Shown in pieces: positions 24,557 through 34,059 of a stretch of 64,000 nucleotides of DNA. Origin of the DNA: Robertkochia marina (GTDB lineage: Bacteria > Bacteroidota > Bacteroidia > Flavobacteriales > Flavobacteriaceae). The position numbers and the translations under genes are program-made. Under the pieces are notes generated by a model, which was given only the letters and a program-made list of their open reading frames with translations, had not been told where the DNA came from and ran no database searches. The DNA lies in assembly GCF_004799345.1 (NCBI RefSeq), contig NZ_SSMC01000003.1, forward strand, positions 186,001-250,000. The letters are read 5' to 3'. Within the stretch, counting starts at the first letter, position 1; every line of letters begins with the position of its first letter.

Positions 24557-26932
24557 ATGGCATCATGGATTCAGATATACCCTACTTCAAGTATTTTTTT
24601 ACTTGTAGGTCAAACAATGCAGTTGAGTGTCCGGGATTATAATAATCCTAGTACAATTTTAAACACTTCAGCAGATGGTACTGAATATCATGATTTTAAT
24701 AGCTCTATTGCTACTATTGTTAATGGAAAGGTTACGGCTATTGCAGTAGGGGAGACCATTGGAAGAGTTCGACATACAGATGGGGTAAATATTACCGATG
24801 GTTTGGTTCGGGTAATGGTTAAAGAAAATATTAATGAAATTTGGATAGGAAATAATCAGGCAACAATACGTTCAGGAGCGGATAATTATGTGTTAACTGT
24901 TTATGCCAAATTTACTGACAATTCCTTCGGAGATATCTCATCGCACCCTTTTTTAAATTGGAGTTCAAATGATAGTACAAAAATTTCTGTTGATGGAGAA
25001 GGAAGAATAAAAGGAGAGGGTTCAACCGGTGATTCTGCAAATATTACTGTGTCTTTTGGAGCGGCAAGTAGTACTATAATAGCTCGTGTAAGTGACGCAT
25101 TTCAAAAGGAAAGGCCAATTTTGGATAGGGTATATGGATCAGGGGATTTTAAAGATAAAATGAACATTCTCTTTTTGGGAGAAGGATTTTCAACAATTGC
25201 GGATAGGAGTCTTTTTGATCATGTTGTAACTGGTGTAGTAGATAATCTTTTTAATTCTCCAAATCAGGTGCCATACAATGTATTGAGAGATGATTTTAAT
25301 GTATGGGTGGCATTTGAATCATCTTCTGAATCTGGAGTTACACCATCAATGCCAGTTCAATCAAAAGGATTTCCTGTGCCATCCTTTACTGGTTCTTGCA
25401 CACCTAATCCAAACTATAATTTTCAACAGCTTGTACAATTTGTTGGGCTACCTGATTCAGCAAGTCCAAATTCAATTAATGAAGCTAAATTGGCATGGAA
25501 GTCTATTCCAGGTTTTGATGAAGACTTATTGACTAACAACGTTTTCAGACAGTGGAACTCACAGCGTATAATTGGATATATGCAAGCAAAGGATTCTTTG
25601 TTGGGATTCAAAATGGGAGTTAGATGGGGAGAAAGAAATCATAGCAGAGACACAAGTCTTTCAGTTAAAAATTGGTACATACCCGGGCCTGTTCGAAGGA
25701 CATCACCAGATCGACGTAGATTATTTAGTGATTGGAACTATTTTAGGCCACTTAACGAATATATTAAATCGCTACGAGTCCCAGGATTAGCTGCTGGAGA
25801 TCCAAATTTTGATATTCATTCTACTTGGCTTTCTGGTGGAAATGATGAAAGTTTGGTCTGTATTTTAGTAAATGATGATATTAGAGGGGGGACTAATTAT
25901 GGAAGAATTGCAACCTCTATAGGAAAATCCAAACGTTATATTATAAATTTTAATGGAAATTTAATCGATCATGTACCATCCATTAATGATAAACAAACAT
26001 TTATTGGTGCGATTTCTTCAACCATCGCTCATGAGTTCGCACATTCATTTGATTTAGGGGATGAATATGAAGGATATGACGATCCAAGTCATCATGGAAT
26101 TGATATCGCAAACATTTCACAGACAAAAAAGATTGACCGATTTATAAATTTAACACATTTTGGCAAAGTTCAGGATAGCACGGGAATTAAAATTGTAGGA
26201 ACCAAAATTCCATGGAATTGGCCTCGAATTGAAAAGCTTTCTGTAATTAAAAACCAAATTCAAAAAATTGGTGTTGATGGAGTAAAAGTTAAATTAAGAG
26301 ATTCTTCAACTGCTAATTCTTGGGGAGTGCTGCCTGCTGGCACAGAAGTATTTTTAAGGCACAAAGATATTAATCAACATAATAATTCCTCTACCTACTT
26401 CCAGTTAGGTCCGTTAACCATTGATAGTGTTTCAGGTGAAGATGTGATTTTAAAGGGAGGTCAACCATCAAATGTTTCACAATTACCAGCCAAGAGTCAA
26501 TTATTTATTCCATTAAAGGATTTAACGGGTAATATACTTAGCGTTATTGATCCTGCAATTATCACACATCTCAACAGTACAGGTCTTCCTTTCGCAAGGA
26601 AAAAAAATTGTGCGAGATGTGATAGAGCCAATGGTGTTCCAGATTCTGGGATAAGTAACTTCAATTATCCAAGATTTAGAACTGAAACGATTGGACTTTA
26701 CGAAGGAGGAGGTACTTATAATTGTAGGGTTTATCGGCCTAGCGGTACAGGAAGGATGAGGACGATGGGATCTTTAATAACGCTTATTGGCACCCTCCCT
26801 GTTTTACATTATGTGCCAATATTTATTCCTCTACAAAAGGATATTGAGTTTTCATTTGTTGACAAGTACGTGATAGTGAATAGTGTAAACCCAGAGAAAT
26901 TACCGCTTATTAACTTATATTATCCTATGTAA
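24557..26932 (+). CDS. M64-like zinc metalloprotease with N-terminal Ig-like (Big) domains
   Basis: 791 aa. Residues ~3-90 and ~92-185 look like two bacterial Ig-like (Big_2) repeats (VGQTMQLSVRDYN; IRSGADNYVLTVYAKF). Next comes an IgA-peptidase M64-like domain beginning KMNILFLGEGFSTIADRSLFDHVV near 205, with the zinc site H492-E-F-A-H496 and D502-E-Y. A short Cys pair (NCARCDR) lies near 690. No signal peptide is apparent, unusual for M64 enzymes, which are normally secreted. First gene of the giant operon, 2 bp before the next. Protease activity is inferred from the intact HExxH; the substrate is unknown. Confidence 0.75.
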   Translation: MASWIQIYPTSSIFLLVGQTMQLSVRDYNNPSTILNTSADGTEYHDFNSSIATIVNGKVTAIAVGETIGRVRHTDGVNITDGLVRVMVKENINEIWIGNNQATIRSGADNYVLTVYAKFTDNSFGDISSHPFLNWSSNDSTKISVDGEGRIKGEGSTGDSANITVSFGAASSTIIARVSDAFQKERPILDRVYGSGDFKDKMNILFLGEGFSTIADRSLFDHVVTGVVDNLFNSPNQVPYNVLRDDFNVWVAFESSSESGVTPSMPVQSKGFPVPSFTGSCTPNPNYNFQQLVQFVGLPDSASPNSINEAKLAWKSIPGFDEDLLTNNVFRQWNSQRIIGYMQAKDSLLGFKMGVRWGERNHSRDTSLSVKNWYIPGPVRRTSPDRRRLFSDWNYFRPLNEYIKSLRVPGLAAGDPNFDIHSTWLSGGNDESLVCILVNDDIRGGTNYGRIATSIGKSKRYIINFNGNLIDHVPSINDKQTFIGAISSTIAHEFAHSFDLGDEYEGYDDPSHHGIDIANISQTKKIDRFINLTHFGKVQDSTGIKIVGTKIPWNWPRIEKLSVIKNQIQKIGVDGVKVKLRDSSTANSWGVLPAGTEVFLRHKDINQHNNSSTYFQLGPLTIDSVSGEDVILKGGQPSNVSQLPAKSQLFIPLKDLTGNILSVIDPAIITHLNSTGLPFARKKNCARCDRANGVPDSGISNFNYPRFRTETIGLYEGGGTYNCRVYRPSGTGRMRTMGSLITLIGTLPVLHYVPIFIPLQKDIEFSFVDKYVIVNSVNPEKLPLINLYYPM

Positions 26933-26934
26933 CC

Positions 26935-29900
26935 ATGTCTGAAAATGGAACTTTAAACATTTTAATAAGGGAATTAGGAAGCACTTTCCTCCCTTTGAAT
27001 GAAGCACTAAGGTCTTTGGATGATTTTAAAAGTTTTATGCGTCAGTTGGGGTGGCAAGTGGACAATGTTCCTGAGCCTATAGCAAATTTAGGGGGATCCA
27101 TATCTACATTGATCTCGATAATAGATAAGGTTCATGAAAAGATAGCTACCGAGAATGATTATCAAGAGGGTCTTAAAGCAATTAAAAGATTAAATGAATC
27201 TATTCAAGGACTTGAATCAAGTACTTATGATGCAAATCTTACGGCAGCGAATTTTGCAGAAATTTTTCCAAAACAGCTTATCGATTACCTTCTCGCCAAT
27301 TATTTAATTACTGTTCGTCCATCAATCGGTTTTGCATTAAAGGCTCTTGGGATTTTGAATACAGAATTCGTTAATGCATCTGAGCTACATCCAGCACATA
27401 AACGAATTTCATTCAAATGGGGAAATATTGAGAAGGTTATTGAAGACCCTCTGGTAGTTTTTAAAAATGTTTACAACTGGGGGCAAAATGATTTAAAATC
27501 ACTTGAGATTCTAGAGACGCTATTATCCTACTTTAGAGCAATTGGAATAAGTGCTTTTCTTGAAGAAATTGATGATTTCACTGCAATGTCATTGATCGGA
27601 GATGATCAAGAAGGGATTGTTCTATATGGAATTAATATCCCATTCTTTGATTCTAGTTCTTCAAATGGTTTGGCAAATGCTGGTGTCGTTATAATGGAAT
27701 TACCTAATTCTGGAGGTAAGCTGCCTGGTTTTATCCTAATACCTTATGTAAATGGTGAGCTAGAAAGAGATTTTAGGGTGAACGATTATATAATTTTTGA
27801 TTTCACAACTGATCTAATAATAACAGGTGGAATAGGTCTTAAATTAAGGCCAGATACAGGTCTTGAACTCATAAAGGGGTTTAATGATGTGGATGTAGCT
27901 CAAACGGCTAAAGGCTCTATAGAGCTATCCCTTAAAATTGCCAAAGATAGTGCTCAACCAATTATACTTTTGGGAGAGGATGAGGGATCAAGATTGCAAA
28001 TGAAGAGTCTATCTGGGAAAGGAGGTATAATTGTAGACGCATCGGATGAACTTGATCTTTACACTGAACTAAACCTAGATGATTTAGAATTGATCATATC
28101 AGGTGATGATGGGGATGGATTTTTACAAAAAATACTGCCAGAAGACGGAATTTCAGCTAGTCTAGATTTATCATTGGGTTATTCTACTAAACGCGGAGTT
28201 TATTTTAGAGGGAGTGGGGGACTAGAGATTATTATACCATCACATATTGAATTTGGTCCATTAGTGATTCAGAGCCTGGTTATTGGAGTTTTACCAAAAG
28301 ATGGGAGACTTCCGATAAACATAGGCGCAAATATTAATGCCAATATTGGCCCTATTCGGGTAATTGTTGAAAATATAGGAATTCTTGCTACTTTCTCATT
28401 TCCAGAATTGGGTGGTGGTAACTTGGGACCACTAAATTTAGATATAGGATTCAAACCTCCAAATGGCGTTGGACTTTCAATCGATGCCGGAGCTGTAAAA
28501 GGAGGAGGATATCTTTTCTTTGATTACGATCGTGAGGAATATGGCGGTGCGCTTGAATTGGTATTTAGTGAATGGATAGCTCTGAAAGCTATTGGGTTAA
28601 TTACTACCAAAATGCCTGATGGTTCCAAGGGATTCTCAATGATCATCATCATCACGGTAGAATTCGGGACAGGGATTCAATTAGGATTTGGTTTTACCTT
28701 ATTAGGTGTAGGTGGAATTTTAGGTTTAAATCGTTCGGTAAATATAGATCCATTAAAAGAAGGGATTCGAACCGGAGCTGCCGACCGCATAATGTTTCCT
28801 GAAGATGTTGTGGCTAATGCCCCAAGAATCATCAGTGATTTAAGAACATTTTTCCCTACCACTGCTGATGCCTTTTTAGTTGGCCCAATGGCCAGGATCG
28901 GGTATGGTACACCCACTCTGCTAAGTCTTTCTCTTGGAGTGATTATCGAATTTCCGGATGTATATATTACCATACTTGGAGTACTGAAGGTGGTGTTGCC
29001 AGATGAAGAAGCCGATGTTTTAAGACTCCAGGTGAACTTCATCGGAAGGATCGAGCCATCGAATAAGTTATTGTGGTTCTACGCAGAACTATTCGATTCA
29101 AGAATACTTTTTATCACCATTGAAGGGGGTATGGGGCTATTGGTGAACTGGGGTGAGGAGTCAAATTTTGTTGTAAGTATAGGTGGCTTCCATCCGAGAT
29201 ACACTCCACCGCCTTTACCATTTCCGAGTCCACCCAGAGTAGCTGTGAATATATTAAATGAATCCATGGCTCGGGTACGTATCGAGGGGTACTTCGCAGT
29301 TACTTCGAATACGGCTCAATTCGGAGCCAGGGCTGAATTGTTTTTTGGCTTTAGTGCGGTGAATGTGGAAGGACACCTAAGTTTTGATGCGCTATTCCAA
29401 TTTGATCCTTTTTATTTCATATTCGAGTTTTCTGTCGGCTTATCTGTAAAGGTATTTGGGTTTGGTCTGTTCAGCATCTCAATTAGTGGTATGCTGGAAG
29501 GACCTTCCAAGTGGCACATTCAGGGACAGGCCAAATGGAAAATTACGTGGCTTGGTCCAACTATCAAAATTAATATCGATGAGACCTGGGGCGAGGAGCG
29601 GCAGACAGAACTTCCGCCCATTGAGATTTTGCCTCTGATTGAAAAAGAGTACGAAGCCATTACAAACTGGGAGGCGTTAATGCCTGAAGGTCGAAGTATG
29701 CTAGTTGCTCTAAGGAAGCTAGGCGAAGAACAGCCACCATCAGAAGAAACTGCAGAGACAGAGCTAAGCCCACTAGTACTCCACCCTATGGGTAAATTAA
29801 AGATCAGTCAACGCAAGTTGCCACTTAATATGGACTTGGACAAGCTGGGAAATCAAAAGCCTGGGGATGTCAACAGGATCTTTATTACTGCTTCAGTAAA

Positions 29901-30465
29901 TGGAGGCGGCAATTTAACGACCGAGAATTTCAAGGAGCAATTCGCTCCTGGAGAATTCTTGGAAATAGATAAAGCAGAACGATTATCGAGCCCGGGCTTT
30001 GAATGGTATGACGGTGGAAAAACGCTCCAAACCAAAGGGAGTCAGCAGAAGACAAGTATGGCGGTGAAGCGGGTCATTCGGTATGAGACAGTTATCTTAG
30101 ATAACAACTACAAGCGTTATAGTATACCATTCTTCGATAATATTCTTGGAATTTACGCAATCCTTGAAAATGCCCTTTTCGGACATTTTCTTAAAAATAA
30201 TTCTGTGAGTAAATCCACCCTCTCCAAAAGTTATAAAACCAATATTAATCCAAGCCCAGTTGGGATTAAAGTACAGCCACAAGGCTTTAGTGTGGCCAAT
30301 ATAGCGGACAATAAACCTATAAAAGATGAGGCCGGATTGCCTATGACAAATTTTAGCAGTTGGGCCAGTGCAAGGGATTATCTAAACAGACAAACCAAGC
30401 ACAATCCAAACCTTGCTTCGGAAATACATGTAGTTCCCAACACAGAAATAAATGATGCCGCATGA
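26935..30465 (+). CDS. DUF6603-type giant protein
   Basis: 1176 aa. An N-terminal mixed region (1-250) leads into a long repetitive beta-rich part (about 250-900) full of alternating hydrophobic strands and glycines, such as KGGGYLFFDYDREEYGGALELVF and GFGFTLLGVGGILGLNRSV, the latter with FP and VGPMARIGYGTP after it. I recognise this as the DUF6603 type, found in scattered bacteria and of unknown function. No signal peptide. The strand pattern could make a large barrel, solenoid or lipid-binding groove; this is inference. It starts 2 bp after the protease and overlaps the next gene by 4 bp (ATGA). Confidence 0.65.
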   Translation: MSENGTLNILIRELGSTFLPLNEALRSLDDFKSFMRQLGWQVDNVPEPIANLGGSISTLISIIDKVHEKIATENDYQEGLKAIKRLNESIQGLESSTYDANLTAANFAEIFPKQLIDYLLANYLITVRPSIGFALKALGILNTEFVNASELHPAHKRISFKWGNIEKVIEDPLVVFKNVYNWGQNDLKSLEILETLLSYFRAIGISAFLEEIDDFTAMSLIGDDQEGIVLYGINIPFFDSSSSNGLANAGVVIMELPNSGGKLPGFILIPYVNGELERDFRVNDYIIFDFTTDLIITGGIGLKLRPDTGLELIKGFNDVDVAQTAKGSIELSLKIAKDSAQPIILLGEDEGSRLQMKSLSGKGGIIVDASDELDLYTELNLDDLELIISGDDGDGFLQKILPEDGISASLDLSLGYSTKRGVYFRGSGGLEIIIPSHIEFGPLVIQSLVIGVLPKDGRLPINIGANINANIGPIRVIVENIGILATFSFPELGGGNLGPLNLDIGFKPPNGVGLSIDAGAVKGGGYLFFDYDREEYGGALELVFSEWIALKAIGLITTKMPDGSKGFSMIIIITVEFGTGIQLGFGFTLLGVGGILGLNRSVNIDPLKEGIRTGAADRIMFPEDVVANAPRIISDLRTFFPTTADAFLVGPMARIGYGTPTLLSLSLGVIIEFPDVYITILGVLKVVLPDEEADVLRLQVNFIGRIEPSNKLLWFYAELFDSRILFITIEGGMGLLVNWGEESNFVVSIGGFHPRYTPPPLPFPSPPRVAVNILNESMARVRIEGYFAVTSNTAQFGARAELFFGFSAVNVEGHLSFDALFQFDPFYFIFEFSVGLSVKVFGFGLFSISISGMLEGPSKWHIQGQAKWKITWLGPTIKINIDETWGEERQTELPPIEILPLIEKEYEAITNWEALMPEGRSMLVALRKLGEEQPPSEETAETELSPLVLHPMGKLKISQRKLPLNMDLDKLGNQKPGDVNRIFITASVNGGGNLTTENFKEQFAPGEFLEIDKAERLSSPGFEWYDGGKTLQTKGSQQKTSMAVKRVIRYETVILDNNYKRYSIPFFDNILGIYAILENALFGHFLKNNSVSKSTLSKSYKTNINPSPVGIKVQPQGFSVANIADNKPIKDEAGLPMTNFSSWASARDYLNRQTKHNPNLASEIHVVPNTEINDAA

Positions 30466-33400
30466 GTGAAATAGCAACATATACTTTTCTTCCCTGGTTA
30501 CGGGATGGCATAGCCAATCAAATCACTGGTCAATCAGGCAGTAGAGCGACTATCCCTGTGAATCTTGAAATACATGGCGAACAAATCAATGGTAGTGGAA
30601 ATATAACCCGAACCATTTCTAAAGAAATTCAAATTTATGGACCCGGAGACATAACTGGCATAGACAGCAAGGCAATTATCAAGGTAGAGCCAAGAAACGG
30701 AATAACAAATTTTGAACCTAATTATCTACCCTATATTGATTTTTACGAGGAAGACCTGCCCTGGCGTTATTCTCCCATGTCGAACCCAGGTAATCATCGA
30801 TTGCTTCCCTGGTTGGCATTGGTAGTACTTAAGGAAGGCGAGTTTAGCGATGGAAAGAATAATAAGGACAGGCCTTCACCTTACATAGTATTAAATGAAG
30901 ATGCCGTATTGCCAAATTCCCAACAGTCTTGGGCATGGGCTCATGTGCATGTAAACAGGAATCTTATAGATGATAAATTCACCTCGAATGAGGATGAGGT
31001 TATTTCTTCAAGGTTAGAGAACCTATTAAAAGAAGATCCTGATCTGGCCTATTCCAGAATTGTCTGTCCTAGAAGATTAGAAGATAAAGAGGCTTATCAT
31101 GCCTTTCTTGTTCCTGTTTTTGAGAGTGGGCGCCTTGCAGGTTTAGGAGAAAATCCCGACGTGATTGCCCATGATACTTTGGCTTGGGATACAGAAAGTT
31201 TGTCTGAACTTCAATTACCCTATTATCATCGTTGGTATTTTAGAACTGGAACCGTAGGAGATTTTGAGTATTTGGTACGCCTTTTAGAACCTAAACCTGT
31301 AGACAGCAGAGTAGGTCTGCGTGATATGGATGTACAGCGTCCAGGTGCAAATTTAAAGGGGATCAGAGATGAATCCGATGCATTAGAAGAGCAAAAATTA
31401 CACGGTATTTTAAAGTTGGGCGGGGCTCTTAAAGTGCCCGACACGTACTACACAAGAGAGGAACTAAGTGAAGTAAACAAATATGAAAACTGGGCCGACC
31501 CCAAAGATCCTTCGATTTACCCCCATAGCTTCCAAAAGAACATAGCGAATTTTATAAACCTGTCTGATAATTACGAGGAAAATGTAGTAAAAACTGTCCA
31601 TGAAAATGCTGAGATAGATCAAGAGGTAGAAGCTATTGATCTTGACCAGGAATATGACATTAAGAATAATCCTGACCCCTTAATAACTGCCCCTTTGTAT
31701 GGGAGATGGCACGCCTTAAACCGGAGATTATTAAAAGAACGTGATAATACTGATAAAGCCCCAAATAATAATTGGGTGCATGAATTGAATCTTGACCCGC
31801 GATGGAGGGTGGCTGCAGGTTTTGGAACAAAAGTCGTGCAGGAGAATCAGGAAGAATATATGAAGGGTGCCTGGGAACAAATTGGAGACGTGGTTAAGGC
31901 TAATAAAAAAATTAGAGAAAGTCAATTTGCTGCGTCAACTGCACAAATTTGGTATAACCTCCATTTAAAACCAATACAGGAAAAAAGACCTGGAAAATGG
32001 TTGAACTTTTCCTCTCCAGTCCACCATCGGGTAATTTCGGAGGGATTCACTGTTTATCACCAAAAACGCATAAGTCCTCTCACATCAGCAGCTACCTCAA
32101 TCCAAATGAGACAGTATTTGAGGCCAAGAGGTAAATTCTCCAAAAGAATTGGTTTTACCCAATCTCAAAACCGGGACAACCTCATTGAAAGGATAAACTC
32201 TGGTAAAGTTAGTGCAGCACCACCGAAAGAAGTTCCCAGAGGTATTCAGACAACAGAAAAATTGGTTGAGGAATTAAAACCGAAGAATGCTCCGGATTTT
32301 CTACTTGATCTACTTAAAAATCACTCTTGGATAAAATGGATGTTATTGCTTGTAGCCCTGGTTCTGGTCGTACTTTTAATATTTCTTTCCTTTTCAACTG
32401 TAATTACTGCAATCGGAGGATTGGTTGTTGCCGGCATATTATATGCCTATAGGTTACTCGATCAATGGGCAAATCGGGTTAAATACCTGGAGTTGCTTTC
32501 CGAAGAAAGTAAAACTTCTGAAGTAATTGATGAATTACCTAAAAGTCCGGATTTCCGAATTTCCAGACCTGATGAAAACTTTGAACCATCTGTAGGTGAC
32601 TCGGATAGTGAGGAAGCAATCCGATTTAAAAATGCTTTAAGCGTTAATAACACGACAATTCAGGAAAGTAAACAACTGGGAAAGGTAGATAAAAGAAAAC
32701 CTCTGAATATTAAGAGCGTGAACAATGCGGTTTTTGAAAAATTAGATCCAAATGTAAGTGTTTCAAGATGGCTGTTTAACGGGGTAATAATTCCACCTTT
32801 TATAAAAAATCAACAAAAAGAAGAGTTCGTTGAAGCGATGGCTTACCCCAAATTCGATCTTCCAATGTATAAACCGCTTATTGATCATTCTGCAGAATTA
32901 TTTCTACCCAATATTAATTTTATAGAACAAAACAGTATTTCAATTCTTGAAACAAATCAAAAATTTATTGAAGCATACATGGTTGGCCTAAATCATGAAT
33001 TCGCTAGAGAACTTTTATGGAGAGAGTATCCCACTGATCAGCGTGGCAGTTACTTCAGACAGTTTTGGGAAGTGAGCGGATTTCTTGATGACCAAACAAT
33101 AACTGAGGCTTCGTTAAAGGCCAGATATGAGAAAATACTTGGAGAGCGTAAGATGCCGGAATTACAAGAGTACTATGACCTTTTACTAGATAACGAAGTT
33201 CCAAATGACAAGAAATTATTAACGGTAGCACATCAGCATATTTTAAAAGAGGAGCTCAAAGACATAAAACCTTTGCATTACTGGTCTAAATACTCAAATC
33301 TCGGAGATCATGATAACAGGGAATTACCTGGTGATACAGAAGAGGAGGTGGTTTTAGTGATTAGGGGAGAATTGCTCAAAAAGTATCCAACGGCGGTTAT

Positions 33401-34049
33401 TTATGCTCATAAGGCAGTTTGGAGAGATGAAGAAGGTAACCCTGTATTAAATGATGATCAGATTATTGATCCCACGAAGGAACGTATGTTGGCCCCGATA
33501 CCAGAAGGTATGGAGGATAATCCACCTAAAAACCTTATAAAATCACCTCTTTACGAAGCGAAAGTAGATCCCGATATTTACTTCTTCGGATTCGATCTTA
33601 CTGTATGTGAAGCAAAAGGGGGGACCGGGAAGGAAAGTGTGGCCGTAAATTCAAATTGCGCTGCAACGATTAACTGGGATGATCCGGGTTGGTTTTTTAT
33701 CATCAAGGAGCGTCCCGGCGAACCTCGTTTTGGTCTTGATATTGGCGCAGGAGGAAATGTTGAGGAAAATAAAATTGATATATGGAATGATATGAGTTGG
33801 AATGATCTGCAGCCAACTGTATCACCCGGGGAACATATACGGATCTCGGAAGATCCAATCCGGATCACAGCAAATAAGGATTTAGGTGTTGCAGCTATTG
33901 AAAAGCAGGATCAACAAAATGAAGATAAGACGATAGTCTGGTCTCATGAAATAAATGCTGCAGAATTAGCATACATACTTTATCAAGTACCTGTCCTTGT
34001 AGGCGTGCATGGCTGCGAAATGTTACCCGATACCCCAAACATCAGCTAA
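30462..34049 (+). CDS. Giant protein of unknown function with a central transmembrane hairpin
   Basis: 1195 aa, no named family. The start TFLPWLRDGIANQI and the segment LDPRWRVAAGFGTKVVQENQEEYMKGAWEQ look strongly conserved, and I recall similar text in unannotated proteins of other phyla. Two adjacent hydrophobic helices at about 624-645 and 648-667 (MLLLVALVLVVLLIFL, then VITAIGGLVVAGILYAY) form a hairpin in the middle of an otherwise soluble chain, which would tether both halves to the same side of a membrane. No signal peptide. Coupled by a 4-bp overlap upstream and 10 bp from the next start. Confidence 0.7.
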   Translation: MSEIATYTFLPWLRDGIANQITGQSGSRATIPVNLEIHGEQINGSGNITRTISKEIQIYGPGDITGIDSKAIIKVEPRNGITNFEPNYLPYIDFYEEDLPWRYSPMSNPGNHRLLPWLALVVLKEGEFSDGKNNKDRPSPYIVLNEDAVLPNSQQSWAWAHVHVNRNLIDDKFTSNEDEVISSRLENLLKEDPDLAYSRIVCPRRLEDKEAYHAFLVPVFESGRLAGLGENPDVIAHDTLAWDTESLSELQLPYYHRWYFRTGTVGDFEYLVRLLEPKPVDSRVGLRDMDVQRPGANLKGIRDESDALEEQKLHGILKLGGALKVPDTYYTREELSEVNKYENWADPKDPSIYPHSFQKNIANFINLSDNYEENVVKTVHENAEIDQEVEAIDLDQEYDIKNNPDPLITAPLYGRWHALNRRLLKERDNTDKAPNNNWVHELNLDPRWRVAAGFGTKVVQENQEEYMKGAWEQIGDVVKANKKIRESQFAASTAQIWYNLHLKPIQEKRPGKWLNFSSPVHHRVISEGFTVYHQKRISPLTSAATSIQMRQYLRPRGKFSKRIGFTQSQNRDNLIERINSGKVSAAPPKEVPRGIQTTEKLVEELKPKNAPDFLLDLLKNHSWIKWMLLLVALVLVVLLIFLSFSTVITAIGGLVVAGILYAYRLLDQWANRVKYLELLSEESKTSEVIDELPKSPDFRISRPDENFEPSVGDSDSEEAIRFKNALSVNNTTIQESKQLGKVDKRKPLNIKSVNNAVFEKLDPNVSVSRWLFNGVIIPPFIKNQQKEEFVEAMAYPKFDLPMYKPLIDHSAELFLPNINFIEQNSISILETNQKFIEAYMVGLNHEFARELLWREYPTDQRGSYFRQFWEVSGFLDDQTITEASLKARYEKILGERKMPELQEYYDLLLDNEVPNDKKLLTVAHQHILKEELKDIKPLHYWSKYSNLGDHDNRELPGDTEEEVVLVIRGELLKKYPTAVIYAHKAVWRDEEGNPVLNDDQIIDPTKERMLAPIPEGMEDNPPKNLIKSPLYEAKVDPDIYFFGFDLTVCEAKGGTGKESVAVNSNCAATINWDDPGWFFIIKERPGEPRFGLDIGAGGNVEENKIDIWNDMSWNDLQPTVSPGEHIRISEDPIRITANKDLGVAAIEKQDQQNEDKTIVWSHEINAAELAYILYQVPVLVGVHGCEMLPDTPNIS

Positions 34050-34059
34050 ATCTCTAGAT

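Noticed and set aside
24387-24608. 73-codon frame upstream of the protease gene
   Set aside because: AT-rich, overlaps the next start, no family resemblance and no clear ribosome site; treated as non-coding.
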